This document shows, piece by piece, positions 17,098-27,200 of a stretch of DNA of 44,693 bases. The stretch is from assembly GCA_028282405.1 (NCBI GenBank), contig JANQIA010000164.1, positions 1-44,693 of the forward strand, written 5' to 3'. The notes under the pieces were generated by a model. It saw only the letters and a program-made list of their open reading frames with translations. It ran no database searches and had not been told where the DNA came from. Both the position numbers and the translations under genes were made by a program. The first letter of the stretch is position 1. The number at the start of each line of letters is the position of its first letter. Source of the DNA: Rhodovibrionaceae bacterium (GTDB lineage Bacteria; Pseudomonadota; Alphaproteobacteria; Kiloniellales; DSM-21159).

Positions 17098-18726
17098 ATG
17101 ATCGATCCGGACGGCGAGCGCGTTCTCCATGGCATCTCCGCCGCCGATGGCTTGGTGATCGGCGGCGTGGTGCTGGACGCGCCTGCCGCGCCCGATGGCG
17201 TGTCCAGCGCCAACGATGAAACCTCGCGTCCTTCGTTCGATGCGGCGCTTACCCAGGCCCGCGAAGAGCTGGCGGCGCTGATTGCGGGTGCGGACGAACT
17301 GGCCGGTGAAATCCTGGAGTTCCAAGAGGCGCTGCTTGAGGATGATGATCTCTTGGACCCGGTGAAGGCGGCGATTGCCGAAGGCAAGACGGCGGCGGAG
17401 GCTTGGAGCGCGCATTTGGACAATGAGGTCGCCATCTACCGTAGCGGCGACGACGCCTACCTAGCGGCGCGCGCCGAGGACCTTGTCGATCTCAAGCAGC
17501 GTGTCCTGAGGGCCTTGTCGGGCGCATCCGCGGTAGCCGCGGAGGTCGCTCCGGGGTCGATACTCCTCGCGCAAGACCTGACGCCCTCGCGCTTCATCGA
17601 GATCGACTGGACCCGGGTCGCAGGCGCCGCCATTTGCGGCGGCAGCAAGACCAGCCACGTGGCCATTCTGGCTCGGGCCCGCGGCGTTCCTCTCGTGGTC
17701 GGCTTGCAGGGCGATCTTTCGAGCGTCGCCTCCGGCGTGCAAGCCCTCCTCGACGCCGATCGCGGGCACTTGGTGATCGCGCCTGCGCCGGAAACCTGCG
17801 AGAGCGCGCGCAAGCGCATGGCGTTGCACGACGAGGAAGCCAAGTCTGCGGCCGAGCTGCTGGAGAAACCCGCCGTCACGGCCGGCGGAGAACTCGTCTC
17901 GGTACAGATCAACGTCGACGAGCCGTCGATTTTGGATGACATCTCCCCGGATGCTGTCGACGGCATCGGTCTCACTCGGACCGAGTTCCTGTTCCACCAA
18001 GGCCGCTTGCCCGACGAAGAGACGCAGTACGCGACCTATCTCCGCATCGCGCGGTGGGCCGGGGAACGGCCGGTCACCATCCGCACCCTGGATGCCGGAG
18101 GCGACAAACCAATCGCCGGGGTCACGGTCGATGGCGAGAGCAATCCCTTCCTCGGCGTGCGCGGGCTGCGCCTGTCCCTCATCCGGGACGAACTCTTCCG
18201 CACCCAGCTTCGTGCTCTGGCGAGGGCGGCCGCCGAGGCGCCGCTGCGGGTCATGGTCCCGATGGTCACGGTGCCGGATGAGATGCAGAGGGTGCGCAGC
18301 CTCTTCGACGAGGTGCTCGCCGATCTGGCAAAGGAAGGTGTGGCCTGCGGCCGTCCGCCGCTCGGCATGATGGTCGAGGTGCCCGCCGCCGCTCTCATGG
18401 CCGAGGACTTCATGGCCGACTTCTATTCGATCGGCTCCAACGACCTGGTGCAGTACGTCACCGCCTGCGCCCGCGACAATCCGGCCCTCACGGCCTTGGC
18501 CGACCCGCGCAATCCGGCCATCCTGGAGTTGATTGGGCGCACCGTTGGGGCCGCCCGCAAGCGCCAAGTCGATGTCAGTCTCTGCGGCGACATGGCTTCC
18601 GACCCGGAGCTTGTTCCGCTGTTGCTCGACAGCGGTCTGCGCTCGCTCTCGGTCGCGCCGGCTCTGGTCGGGCGGGTCAAGCTCGCGGTCAGCCGCTACG
18701 GCAGCCCGGCCGGTCCGGAGGCGTGA
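17098..18726 (+). CDS. ptsI: PTS phosphoenolpyruvate-protein phosphotransferase (Enzyme I)
   Basis: GGSKTSHVAILARARGVPLVVG phospho-His motif; GIGLTRTEFLF; DFYSIGSNDLVQY; VSLCGDMASDP. Confidence 0.93.
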   Translation: MIDPDGERVLHGISAADGLVIGGVVLDAPAAPDGVSSANDETSRPSFDAALTQAREELAALIAGADELAGEILEFQEALLEDDDLLDPVKAAIAEGKTAAEAWSAHLDNEVAIYRSGDDAYLAARAEDLVDLKQRVLRALSGASAVAAEVAPGSILLAQDLTPSRFIEIDWTRVAGAAICGGSKTSHVAILARARGVPLVVGLQGDLSSVASGVQALLDADRGHLVIAPAPETCESARKRMALHDEEAKSAAELLEKPAVTAGGELVSVQINVDEPSILDDISPDAVDGIGLTRTEFLFHQGRLPDEETQYATYLRIARWAGERPVTIRTLDAGGDKPIAGVTVDGESNPFLGVRGLRLSLIRDELFRTQLRALARAAAEAPLRVMVPMVTVPDEMQRVRSLFDEVLADLAKEGVACGRPPLGMMVEVPAAALMAEDFMADFYSIGSNDLVQYVTACARDNPALTALADPRNPAILELIGRTVGAARKRQVDVSLCGDMASDPELVPLLLDSGLRSLSVAPALVGRVKLAVSRYGSPAGPEA

Positions 18727-18733
18727 GGCGGTC

Positions 18734-19162
18734 ATGGCAGCGATAGCGGAAGGCAGCGACGGCGATGCGGCGATTGCCGCCTACAAGCGCCTACTGAAGG
18801 ACTGCCTCGACCGCCGTCCTTCGGGCACCCGACAGCGCTTGGCCGCGGCGCTGGGAACCCACAAGAGCTTTATCTCCCAGATCACCAACCCGAACTACCG
18901 CGTGCCGCTCCCGGCCCAGCACGTGCCGGCGATCTTTCAGATCTGCCACTTTTCGCCGGAGGAACGCGATGCCTTCATCGCGGCCTATGAGAAGGCGCAT
19001 CCGGGCCAGGCGCCCTCCAGCACGGCGGACAGTCAGCCCCTCGGCCTAACCGTGACGATCGAGGTGCCGCGCTTCGCCGATCCGGCGCGCCAGGCAGAGG
19101 TGGCGGAAACCATTCGCGACGTGGCCGCGCGCATCATCGCGCTGGCAAAGAAGGAACGCTAG
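18734..19162 (+). CDS. 142-aa HTH (XRE-like) protein of unknown function between EI and DhaK
   Basis: [58 protein letters not shown] resembles a Cro/CI-type HTH. Confidence 0.65.
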   Translation: MAAIAEGSDGDAAIAAYKRLLKDCLDRRPSGTRQRLAAALGTHKSFISQITNPNYRVPLPAQHVPAIFQICHFSPEERDAFIAAYEKAHPGQAPSSTADSQPLGLTVTIEVPRFADPARQAEVAETIRDVAARIIALAKKER

Positions 19163-19194
19163 GTCAACCAACGACACCTGCGGGAGGAAGAGAC

Positions 19195-20184
19195 ATGAAG
19201 AAGCTGATCAACGATGTTGAAGACGTGCTGGCGGAGAGCCTGAAAGGCTTCGGACAAGCGCATAGCGATCTGGTCAAGGTCAGCTTCCAGCCGCAGTACG
19301 TGACCCGCGCCACGCCGAAGGAGAGCGGCAAGGTTGCCTTGGTGTCGGGTGGCGGCTCCGGCCATGAGCCGATGCATGCCGGCCTCGTCGGCCTCGGCAT
19401 GCTCGATGCCGCCTGCCCGGGGGAGGTCTTCACCTCGCCCACGCCCGATCAGATGATTGCGGCAGCCCAAGCCGTCGATGGCGGGGCCGGCGTGCTCTTC
19501 ATCGTCAAGAACTACTCCGGCGACGTCATGAACTTCGATATGGCCGAGGAGATGCTGGAGAACACGGCGACCGTGCTGGTCAACGACGACGTCGCCGTCG
19601 AGGACTCCCTCTTTACGCAAGGCCGCCGCGGGGTTGCCGGCACCGTGGTGGTCGAGAAGATCGTCGGTGCGGCGGCGGAGGCCGGCGCCGATCTCGCCGC
19701 GTGCAAGGCGCTGGGCGAGCGAGTCAACGCGGCGAGTGGCTCGATGGGGGTGGCGCTGACGAGCTGCACGGTCCCTGCCGCCGGCAAGCCGACCTTCGAC
19801 CTTGCCGAGGACGAGATGGAGATGGGCGTGGGAATTCACGGCGAGCCGGGTCGCCGCCGCGTCGCGCTCAAGCCGGCAAGCGAGATCGCCGCCGAGATGA
19901 TCGAAGCCATCTGCGAGTCCCTGCAGCCCGCCACGGGCGACGAGGTGCTGCTCTTCGTCAACGGCATGGGCGGCACGCCGGCGATGGAGCTCTATCTCGT
20001 CTATCACGCCGCTGCCCAGCTCTGCGAAGCGCGCGGCTTGAAGATCGCGCGCAGCCTGGTCGGCAACTACTGCACATCGCTCGACATGGCCGGCTGCTCG
20101 ATCACCGTGACCAAGCTGGATGCGGAGATGCAGCGGCTCTGGGACGCGCCGGTCAAGACCGCCGCGCTGCGCTGGGGTCTCTAG
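19195..20184 (+). CDS. dhaK: dihydroxyacetone kinase subunit DhaK
   Basis: [32 protein letters not shown] (substrate-binding His); [13 protein letters not shown]. Confidence 0.94.
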   Translation: MKKLINDVEDVLAESLKGFGQAHSDLVKVSFQPQYVTRATPKESGKVALVSGGGSGHEPMHAGLVGLGMLDAACPGEVFTSPTPDQMIAAAQAVDGGAGVLFIVKNYSGDVMNFDMAEEMLENTATVLVNDDVAVEDSLFTQGRRGVAGTVVVEKIVGAAAEAGADLAACKALGERVNAASGSMGVALTSCTVPAAGKPTFDLAEDEMEMGVGIHGEPGRRRVALKPASEIAAEMIEAICESLQPATGDEVLLFVNGMGGTPAMELYLVYHAAAQLCEARGLKIARSLVGNYCTSLDMAGCSITVTKLDAEMQRLWDAPVKTAALRWGL

Positions 20185-20191
20185 AGTGTGA

Positions 20192-20374
20192 CGACACCTG
20201 ATCCGGTCCCGTCTGGTCGAAAGCGAAGGCAAACGGCACCCTGGTGGCGATGCGGTCATCCTGATCACCGAGGAGACACGAAACGCCGTGGGCGACAGGT
20301 TTGCGACGGAAGCGATCGGGGAAACCAAGTTGCCCGGTCGCGCAAATCCCGTGACCCTGTTCCGAGTTGTCTGA
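20192..20374 (+). pseudogene. C-terminal remnant of an adenylate/guanylate cyclase catalytic domain
   Basis: Frame reads RHLIRSRLVESEGKRHPGGDAVILITEETRNAVGDRFATEAIGETKLPGRANPVTLFRVV-stop, matching the end of class III cyclase domains (GDAV.. lITEeTR..lGDRF..E..G...LKG...PV.lyrV). No start codon and preceded by an in-frame stop. Confidence 0.65.
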
Positions 20375-20406
20375 TCTGAACCCAGCGAGGTAGGAGTAGA
20401 GGGAGC

Positions 20407-20781
20407 ATGTTCGGCCTCTTCGGTCTTTTCGGGAAGTCCAAGCAGATGACGGCGCTGGAGACCGAGCTGCGCACGGCCGGCCTGCATCCGCATCTCTTGC
20501 ATGACTCCATCAAGCTGACGGTGCTGCGGCTTTTGCCGGAAGGCGGTAAGGCGGCCCGGCCCGAAGAGTTGCGCTCTGCCGCGCAGCTTCTCGCTTACGC
20601 TATCCTGGGACCGCGGGACTTTGCCGAGGCGACCTCCCTGCGTGAGAAGGACGAGGTCGAACGGCGTTTGGACGCCGTTCTGGATCACCCAGACTCCTTG
20701 GATGCCCAGATCGTCATGCTGGCGCTGAAGACCGACAACGCCGATCCGGTGATAACCGAGCGCTTCCAGGTCGAGACCTAG
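20407..20781 (+). CDS. hypothetical protein (124 aa)
   Basis: MFGLFGLFGKSKQMTALETELRTAGLHPHLLHDSIKLTVLRLLPEGG..., preceded by GGTAGGAG. Confidence 0.6.
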   Translation: MFGLFGLFGKSKQMTALETELRTAGLHPHLLHDSIKLTVLRLLPEGGKAARPEELRSAAQLLAYAILGPRDFAEATSLREKDEVERRLDAVLDHPDSLDAQIVMLALKTDNADPVITERFQVET

Positions 20782-20818
20782 AGCCTGATAGGGCTCTACG
20801 GCTATGTCGCTGCCGCGC

Positions 20819-21118
20819 TCAGCGCTGCGGCAGCGCGTCCACCTCTCCGGTGACCGTCACAATCACGGGCACGCCCTTGATTTCGCGGGGCAGCTGCGCC
20901 GCGACGCCGGCATCCACCACGCCCACCACAAGCGCTTCGCCGCCCGCGGGACCATGGCCGATACCGACAGAGGTCACGCCAGGCACTGCGAGCAGGCGCG
21001 CCTCCTCGCTTGCCAACAGCGCTCCCAGCGTGCCTTGCGGCAGGGCCTCGGCCGGGGCGTACTCGACGGGGCCGGAACCAGAGAAATCCGGCCCTGGGGT
21101 CTTGGTGTCGTCACCCAT
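20819..21118 (-). CDS. small VGxGxG-domain protein, free-standing version of the N-terminal domain of NAL1-like proteases
   Basis: LAVPGVTSVGIGHGPAGGEALVVGVVDAGVAAQLPREIKGVPVIVTVTGEVDAL fits the pattern [nV..VGiG....g...ivV.V......LP..i.GVPV.V...G]. Confidence 0.7.
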   Translation of the reverse strand: MGDDTKTPGPDFSGSGPVEYAPAEALPQGTLGALLASEEARLLAVPGVTSVGIGHGPAGGEALVVGVVDAGVAAQLPREIKGVPVIVTVTGEVDALPQR

Positions 21119-21153
21119 GGCGTCGTCTCCTTTTCCACCCCCGAAAAGATATG

Positions 21154-21187
21154 TGGCCGGCCGCCCAATTGGAAGAGCGGCCGGCCA
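21154..21187 (-). terminator. intercistronic stem-loop between protease and small-domain genes
   Basis: Perfect 11-bp inverted repeat TGGCCGGCCGC (21154-21164) / GCGGCCGGCCA (21177-21187), 12-nt loop, then CATATCTTTTC on the minus strand. Confidence 0.6.
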
Positions 21188-21193
21188 TTGCGA

Positions 21194-22387
21194 TCAGGGC
21201 AGCAACCTGATGTTCAGTGCGCCGAGCACGGCGCCAATCGGGTTGGCAAAGGTGGTTCCGCCGCCACCTGCGAAGAGCAGGCCGACCGGCCGCACGCCTG
21301 TCGCCCAGTGCCAGATCAGCGAGCCGGAGTCACCGCCAGCCGAGAAGGGATTGGCGTTGACCGAGCGGATTGCGATCTGATTGCGGAACAGGGCGATGCG
21401 TCCGCCACCGAAGTTGACGTTCACCGACACCCCGATCTGCGTCACCCGCCCCATTGTGAGGCCGGTGGTGCGGCCGCTCTTGCCGACGGTCATCCCCAGC
21501 GAGGCACCGAGCGGCGACGTACCCGTGCGGTAGTAGGCCGGTCGACCGCGCGAAAGGTAGTACTGCTCGCCGCGAATGCGCTGATGCCATGCCCAGCCGA
21601 AGGCGCAGTCCACGAAGTTCGCCGCGCCGCCAAACCTGATCGGTACCCAGCGCGCGAGGACCGCGATCTGATCGGCGGGGTGGCGCCCGCCATCCGCCGG
21701 CCCTGGCTGGATGATGCTGTCGTTCACCCGGGCGGCGTTCGAGTTGGCCAGCACGTGGTTGTTGCTGAGGATCAGGTGACGGTTGCTCCACGGCGATGTC
21801 AGACCGATGGCGCGGCTTCCGAGCGTTCCAGCCGTGATGTTCACGTGTCCGACAGAAACGCCGCCGGGTGCAGGGCGGTGCCGCGCGCGGTGCGAGTAGG
21901 CGTCGACCGTGCCGACCGTCACCTGTTCCACCGGCACGCTGGAGAGCGCGCGCGTGCCGGCGCTCTCCGCCACCTGACTCATCAGTGCCTCTTGCGGCAG
22001 AGCGCTCTCGGTGAACAGAGTCAGGGTCGGCGCGCCTGGGCCGCCGGCGTCGAATGCCATGCTGTCGGGGTCGCCCAGACCAATACCGACGCCGACAATG
22101 CCTCCGGTGGACGATGCTTCCGAGCGGGCTTCGGCTTGGCCAGAGGCGGCAAGCAGCTTTGCCTCGACCGCGTCGCGAAGTGCGAGCAGGCCGCTCGACA
22201 CGCCGGCTTCAGCGAAAACAGCTTGCTGCTCGGCCTCGAAACTGGCGGCCTCGAGGCCGCTGCCAGCCGCGTCCGGATCTTCGGGGCTGGAAGACGGAGA
22301 TGTGTCTCCGACGTCCCTGATCGGGCCGTCGTCATCACCTGCGCCTGGGTTCTCGATGGAAGGGGTACCGTTGGTATCACTGCTCAT
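21194..22387 (-). CDS. trypsin-fold serine peptidase (NAL1-like) with N-terminal VGxGxG domain
   Basis: GGIVGVGIGLGDPDSMAFDAGG...; catalytic-type motifs LILSNNHVLANSNAA, FVDCAFGWAW, SAGGDSGSLIWHW; no signal peptide. Confidence 0.8.
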   Translation of the reverse strand: MSSDTNGTPSIENPGAGDDDGPIRDVGDTSPSSSPEDPDAAGSGLEAASFEAEQQAVFAEAGVSSGLLALRDAVEAKLLAASGQAEARSEASSTGGIVGVGIGLGDPDSMAFDAGGPGAPTLTLFTESALPQEALMSQVAESAGTRALSSVPVEQVTVGTVDAYSHRARHRPAPGGVSVGHVNITAGTLGSRAIGLTSPWSNRHLILSNNHVLANSNAARVNDSIIQPGPADGGRHPADQIAVLARWVPIRFGGAANFVDCAFGWAWHQRIRGEQYYLSRGRPAYYRTGTSPLGASLGMTVGKSGRTTGLTMGRVTQIGVSVNVNFGGGRIALFRNQIAIRSVNANPFSAGGDSGSLIWHWATGVRPVGLLFAGGGGTTFANPIGAVLGALNIRLLP

Positions 22388-22653
22388 GATTGTCCTCCTC
22401 CAAGTGACTAGTGAACAAAAAGTTGCACCACATTGTGAGAGGCAAAACGATGAGCGCGACTGCGCCGCGGCTAGGATTGATCAACAACACCGGGACGCAG
22501 CCCGTGTCATCACTCCCAATGTGCCTCGTAATGTGCCAGGGAGTGTGTCGGGTTATCTGCTATATCTTTGTGACCGTATGGCGCTTCATGTCGCAATAAT
22601 CTTGCGCCGATAGCTGCCTCTCGGCCGGGTAAGAGCCAACGTCAGGCACGCTG

Positions 22654-23955
22654 CTAAGCAGCCTGGGGCGGGGGCCGGCGCGATGATTGCCTGGCCAGCA
22701 ATAGGAACCAGGCGACGCTCAGGACATTTAGAACGATCATACCAGCAAGCGCCGCCTTGTAGGCATCGACTGGCTGGCCGCTGCCGCTGCTGTCGGGCCA
22801 TAGGTGGAGAATGAGGCCAAAGGCGCTCTGCGCGACGAACGCAAACATGAAAACGAGAATGTTGAAGGCGGTGACGGCCCGACCGCTGAACTCGGCCCCG
22901 AAGTGCTGGGCAATCACCGCGTAAAGCACGACGGCGACCGTGGCGAAGAACCCGAACGCGAACCAGACGGCATAGCCCTGCGTTGCGATGTTGAGCAGGA
23001 TGAGGATTTCCGCACCGATGTACGCGACGGTCGCGATCAGAACCAGATTGGGCAGCGACAGCCGCAAGAAACCGGCGAGCTTGCCATACAGACCGCCACC
23101 CGCCAGGCCGAGGATCATCGCAATCGATACGACCAGCAGGTAGCGCGAGCTTTCGAGCGGTGTGAAACCGACGACGTGCTGTTGCCAGGGCCCGAGCCAC
23201 AAGCCCCGCATGGCCAGGAAATTGCCGAAGGGAAGCGCCATCGCCGCGACCTGCCAGAAGAAGCGATCGCTGTAGACCACTTTGAGGCTGACGACTTCGT
23301 CCCAAAGACTGGCCCGAGCTGCCCCCGCCTCGGGCTTCGGCTTGTCCCGAACCGCGAAGAGGATCAAGACAGCCACGGCCAGGGTCAGTCCGCCCATCAG
23401 GAAACAGAGGTTGCGCCACCCGAACTCCAGCTCGAACAGCTTGCTGGGCATCGTCACCATCAGCGACCCGACGCCGCCGGCGACGAGAATGATGCTGTTG
23501 AAAAAGGGAATCTCGCCCGGCTCGACCCAATCGGCGATGGCCTTGATCGCGGCCATCAGACCGCCCGCCATGCCGATGCCGAGGATGGCCCGTCCGATCG
23601 CAAGCTCGGTCGCGTTCGTGGCAAACCCGAAGATGACGATGCCGACGGCACCCAGCGCGAACAGGAGACTCTGGGTCTTGCGCGGCCCCCAATAGTCGAG
23701 AAGGACGCCGAGCGGTAGCTGGACCAGGGCGAACGTCAGGAGATAGAGGGAGGTGATCCAGCCGACTTCGAAGTTGTCGAGCTTCAGGTCCTGACTGATG
23801 GGGTGGGCGAGAATGGCGTTGATCGCCCGAAACCCCATGGCCAGGAAGTACCCGAGCGCGAAGGGCAGGATGACCGACAGCCAGAGCGCCGCTCGTCGGG
23901 TGCCGGGCTCTCGCCGCGCCTCGGATGGTGGGCTGGATTCGTCCCGCCGCGTCAT
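22654..23955 (-). CDS. MFS transporter
   Basis: Polytopic; YLLTFALVQLPLGVLLDYWGPRKTQSLLFALGAVGIVIFG typical MFS loop 2-3 motif. Start chosen at MTRRDESS. Confidence 0.9.
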   Translation of the reverse strand: MTRRDESSPPSEARREPGTRRAALWLSVILPFALGYFLAMGFRAINAILAHPISQDLKLDNFEVGWITSLYLLTFALVQLPLGVLLDYWGPRKTQSLLFALGAVGIVIFGFATNATELAIGRAILGIGMAGGLMAAIKAIADWVEPGEIPFFNSIILVAGGVGSLMVTMPSKLFELEFGWRNLCFLMGGLTLAVAVLILFAVRDKPKPEAGAARASLWDEVVSLKVVYSDRFFWQVAAMALPFGNFLAMRGLWLGPWQQHVVGFTPLESSRYLLVVSIAMILGLAGGGLYGKLAGFLRLSLPNLVLIATVAYIGAEILILLNIATQGYAVWFAFGFFATVAVVLYAVIAQHFGAEFSGRAVTAFNILVFMFAFVAQSAFGLILHLWPDSSGSGQPVDAYKAALAGMIVLNVLSVAWFLLLARQSSRRPPPQAA

Positions 23956-24182
23956 CAGCTCAAATCTGTCTCGACCGCTTCCTCGATCGGCCACTATGCG
24001 GCAAGCGCGCCTGCAAGAATAGCCTGCGCGTCGCCTCGGCATCGATGATGAGTCCGGGAGCCGGTGCCGCTCGCGCGTGCGTGTTGTGCACCGCTTTCTG
24101 CGCGATGGTTGTAACCGAAACAGACAAAAAAGTTTCCCATAGTCTTAACCGACCGAAGCGGCGGGACGGGAGTAGGTTCGCC

Positions 24183-24212
24183 CGGCAATTGCCGAGAGCA
24201 ATCGGTTTTTTT
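24183..24212 (+). promoter_or_regulatory. 12-bp palindrome and T7 tract in the leader of the giant gene, possible attenuator
   Basis: CGGCAATTGCCG (24183-24194), overlapping hairpin potential ATTGC-CGAGA-GCAAT, followed by TTTTTTT at 24206-24212, about 44 nt before the ATG. Confidence 0.35.
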
Positions 24213-24255
24213 GGGCCGAATTTCCTGACTCTATTCTCACTTGGGGAGCTTTAAG

Positions 24256-27200
24256 ATGGCGCGCGACCTGAACGGTGCGACTCTGGGTACGGCAGACGAG
24301 ACGGGCATTCCGAGGATCGACGGAAACGATACCGCCCTGTTTCGGTTCTCGGCTTTCGCGCCCGATGAGGCGCTGCGCCTGGTGCCGGGGACAGCATCGC
24401 TCGAGCCGATCTCGACCTGGGCGCTCGGCCTGGATGCCTACATCGAGCAGCCCAGCGCTGCCTTTGTCAGCCTCCTGCAAACCGGTGACGGCGACGGCGA
24501 TCTCTTCCTGCGCGACAACGGCGATGGCACCGCCGGAATCGGGATCGATGGCGTGTACGATGGCGCCGTGTCCTTCGATGCCTGGAACCGCATCGTCGTG
24601 ACCGTGACCGAGGAAGGCGGCAACGCGGTCCTGCGCACCTACGTCAACGGCGAGCCTGTCGGAACCCAGGACCTTGGCGTCACCGACCGTTGGGACATCG
24701 ACCCGGACTTGGGCCTGAAGCTGTTCAGCGACGACAGCGGCGAGACGGCGGGCGGCGCTGTCTCCTCGGTCTTCTTCTCCACCGACGTGCCGAGTCCGGC
24801 GGAAGTCGCCGGGCTGTTGGCGACCGTTCCGACGGCGGACGCGGCAGGCTTCTTTCCCGCCCAGCCGACCCAGTCGGCGGTGGAGATCAACTTCGACAAC
24901 CAGGACGTCCAGCCCCGCTACGGCGATGCGGAGGTGGCCCTGGACGGCTTGGGCTTCCAGACCCCGGCCGCGATCGGCGACAGCGCCATCGCCTTCTCGA
25001 CCCAGTTCGGCATCGAGGGGCCCGGCGGCGCGGACATCGCGGTTCTCGACTATGCAGGCTATGCCCCGAACGAGGGTGTTCTCGTCGAGCTGCCGCTCCT
25101 CTCCTCGGATCTCTCCACCTACACCGCCGTCTGGGACATCCGCTTCGACGAGCTTCCCGGCTTCCAATCGCTGCTGCAGACCGATGTGAGCCAGGGCGGC
25201 GACGGCGAGCTTTTCATCCGCAGCGATGGCGGCATCGGCATCAACGGCGACTATGACGGGACAGTCTCGGTCGACACCTGGCACCGCATCGCCATCACGG
25301 TGGAGGACCAGAACGACGGCACCGCCATCCTGTCGAAGTACCTCGACGGTGCCTTCCTCGACAGCCAGACCGTCAGCGCCGACCGCTTCACCCTCTCGGC
25401 CGAAACGGGCTTCCTGCTGCTGAGCGACAACGATAGCGAGACCTCGACTGGCTATCTGGGGCACTTCGGGCTTTCGGAGGCGGTGCTCGACGCAGCGGAG
25501 ATCGCCGCGCTCGGCGGGGCGGACGGCGACGGGCCGTTCGAGGCGGTGGACCCTGTCGGGACGCGCAGCCTGACGCTCAACTTCGACTCGAGCTTCCGGC
25601 CCTACGACAGCCAGACCGGCTCCGTGCTCGTGTCTCTCGACGGCGGCGCGTTCACCTCGCTCTTGACCCTCGACACCTCGACGGTGCCGGGCGGGGCCAG
25701 CGCGCTGACCCGTGTCAACGAGGCCGTCTCTCTCAGCTTCGAAGTGCCGGAAGCGACCCAGACGGTCAGCTTCCAGTTCGCTTACGAGAACGCGGACAAT
25801 GACTGGTGGTGGGCGGTCGACAACCTGTCGGTCACCGAGAACGGCTCTGCCCTCTTCTCGGAGGACTTCGAAGGCCTCCCCCTCGACCCCTTCGTCTCGC
25901 CGGGCGAAGGCGGCGGTGACGGTACCGACTGGACCAATGTCGCGCCGGACGCTTGGAGCCGCGACAACACCACGACGCCGACCGGCGGCGTCGTCGAGTT
26001 CGAGGGCTGGACTTTCCTAGACAAGAACAGTTGGGTCGCGACCGCGGAAGACCAGGGGCGTGGGCAGTTCACGCTCGGCGAGGGCATCGTGGCGGTGGCC
26101 GATGGCGACGAGTACAGCGACCTCGGCGCCATCGGCGGCGATTCGATCAATGTCCTCCTGACCACGCCCGACATCGCTCTTCCCGGGAGTGACGGCGACT
26201 CCCCCGCGGCGGGGGACGAGGGGGCGCCGACCTACCAGATCGGCTTCGACAACTACGCGCCGACGGTCGAGTTCGGCTTCGGCGACGTGGCGGTGATCGA
26301 CGAGGAACCTGGCGCGCCCCTCCAGGACAACATCAACGACCTGCTGATCACCGAGGGCGAGGAGTCGCCCGAGATCGACCTCGCGGCGGTCTTCGGCGCC
26401 GGCGCAAGCAACTTCTCGGTCACCACCTCCGACGGCAGCTCGGTCGAGGCGGAAATCGACGGCACGACGTTGACGCTGAGCGGGCTGGCGCTCGGCCACT
26501 CGGACATCACGGTTACGGCCGTGGCAGAGAACGGTGGGGAGCTCGTCGAGAATTTCCGCGCCATCGTCGCCGGCGAGAACGCCTATGTCTTTGCGATCAT
26601 TCCCGACACACAGGACTACACCTCGAACCCGGGGATCGCCGAGACCTTCGGCAACATGACCGACTGGCTGGTCGAGCAGAAGGACAGTCTGGCAATCCAG
26701 CACGCGATCCACGTCGGCGACATCGTGCAGTTCGGTGCGGCCAACCAGTGGGAGATCGCCGAGGACGCCATGGAGCGGCTGGACGGCGAGATCTCCTACA
26801 CCCTCGCGGTCGGCAACCACGACCAGCAGCGCCCGGGATTCTCCTCGGCCTTCAGCTTCGAGAGCGACGTCGACACCTACTTCACGCCCGAGCAGGTGGG
26901 TGCGACGGCGGCCCAAGGCGGTGGAACCTACGACGGCTTCGACGTGGGCGAGGACACCTTCCAGAACGGCAACACCTACGCGGACTCGATCCGAAACCAC
27001 TACACCACGCTGACCACGCCGGACGGCACCGATTGGCTGATCTTCAGCCTCGAGTTCGGCATGCCGGACGACGTGCTGCGCTGGGCCTCGGAGGTGATCG
27101 AGAACCACCTGGACCACCGCGTCATCATCGACACGCACTCCTGGAATGGCGGTGACGGTCGTATCACGCCCACGACCGAGCCGCTCAACACCGACAACGG

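Noticed and set aside
20188-20379. 63-aa plus-strand ORF after dhaK
   Set aside because: Wrong frame; the meaningful frame here is the cyclase remnant.
22411-22599. 62-aa plus-strand ORF between the protease and MFS genes
   Set aside because: No ribosome-binding support, odd composition and no recognisable family.
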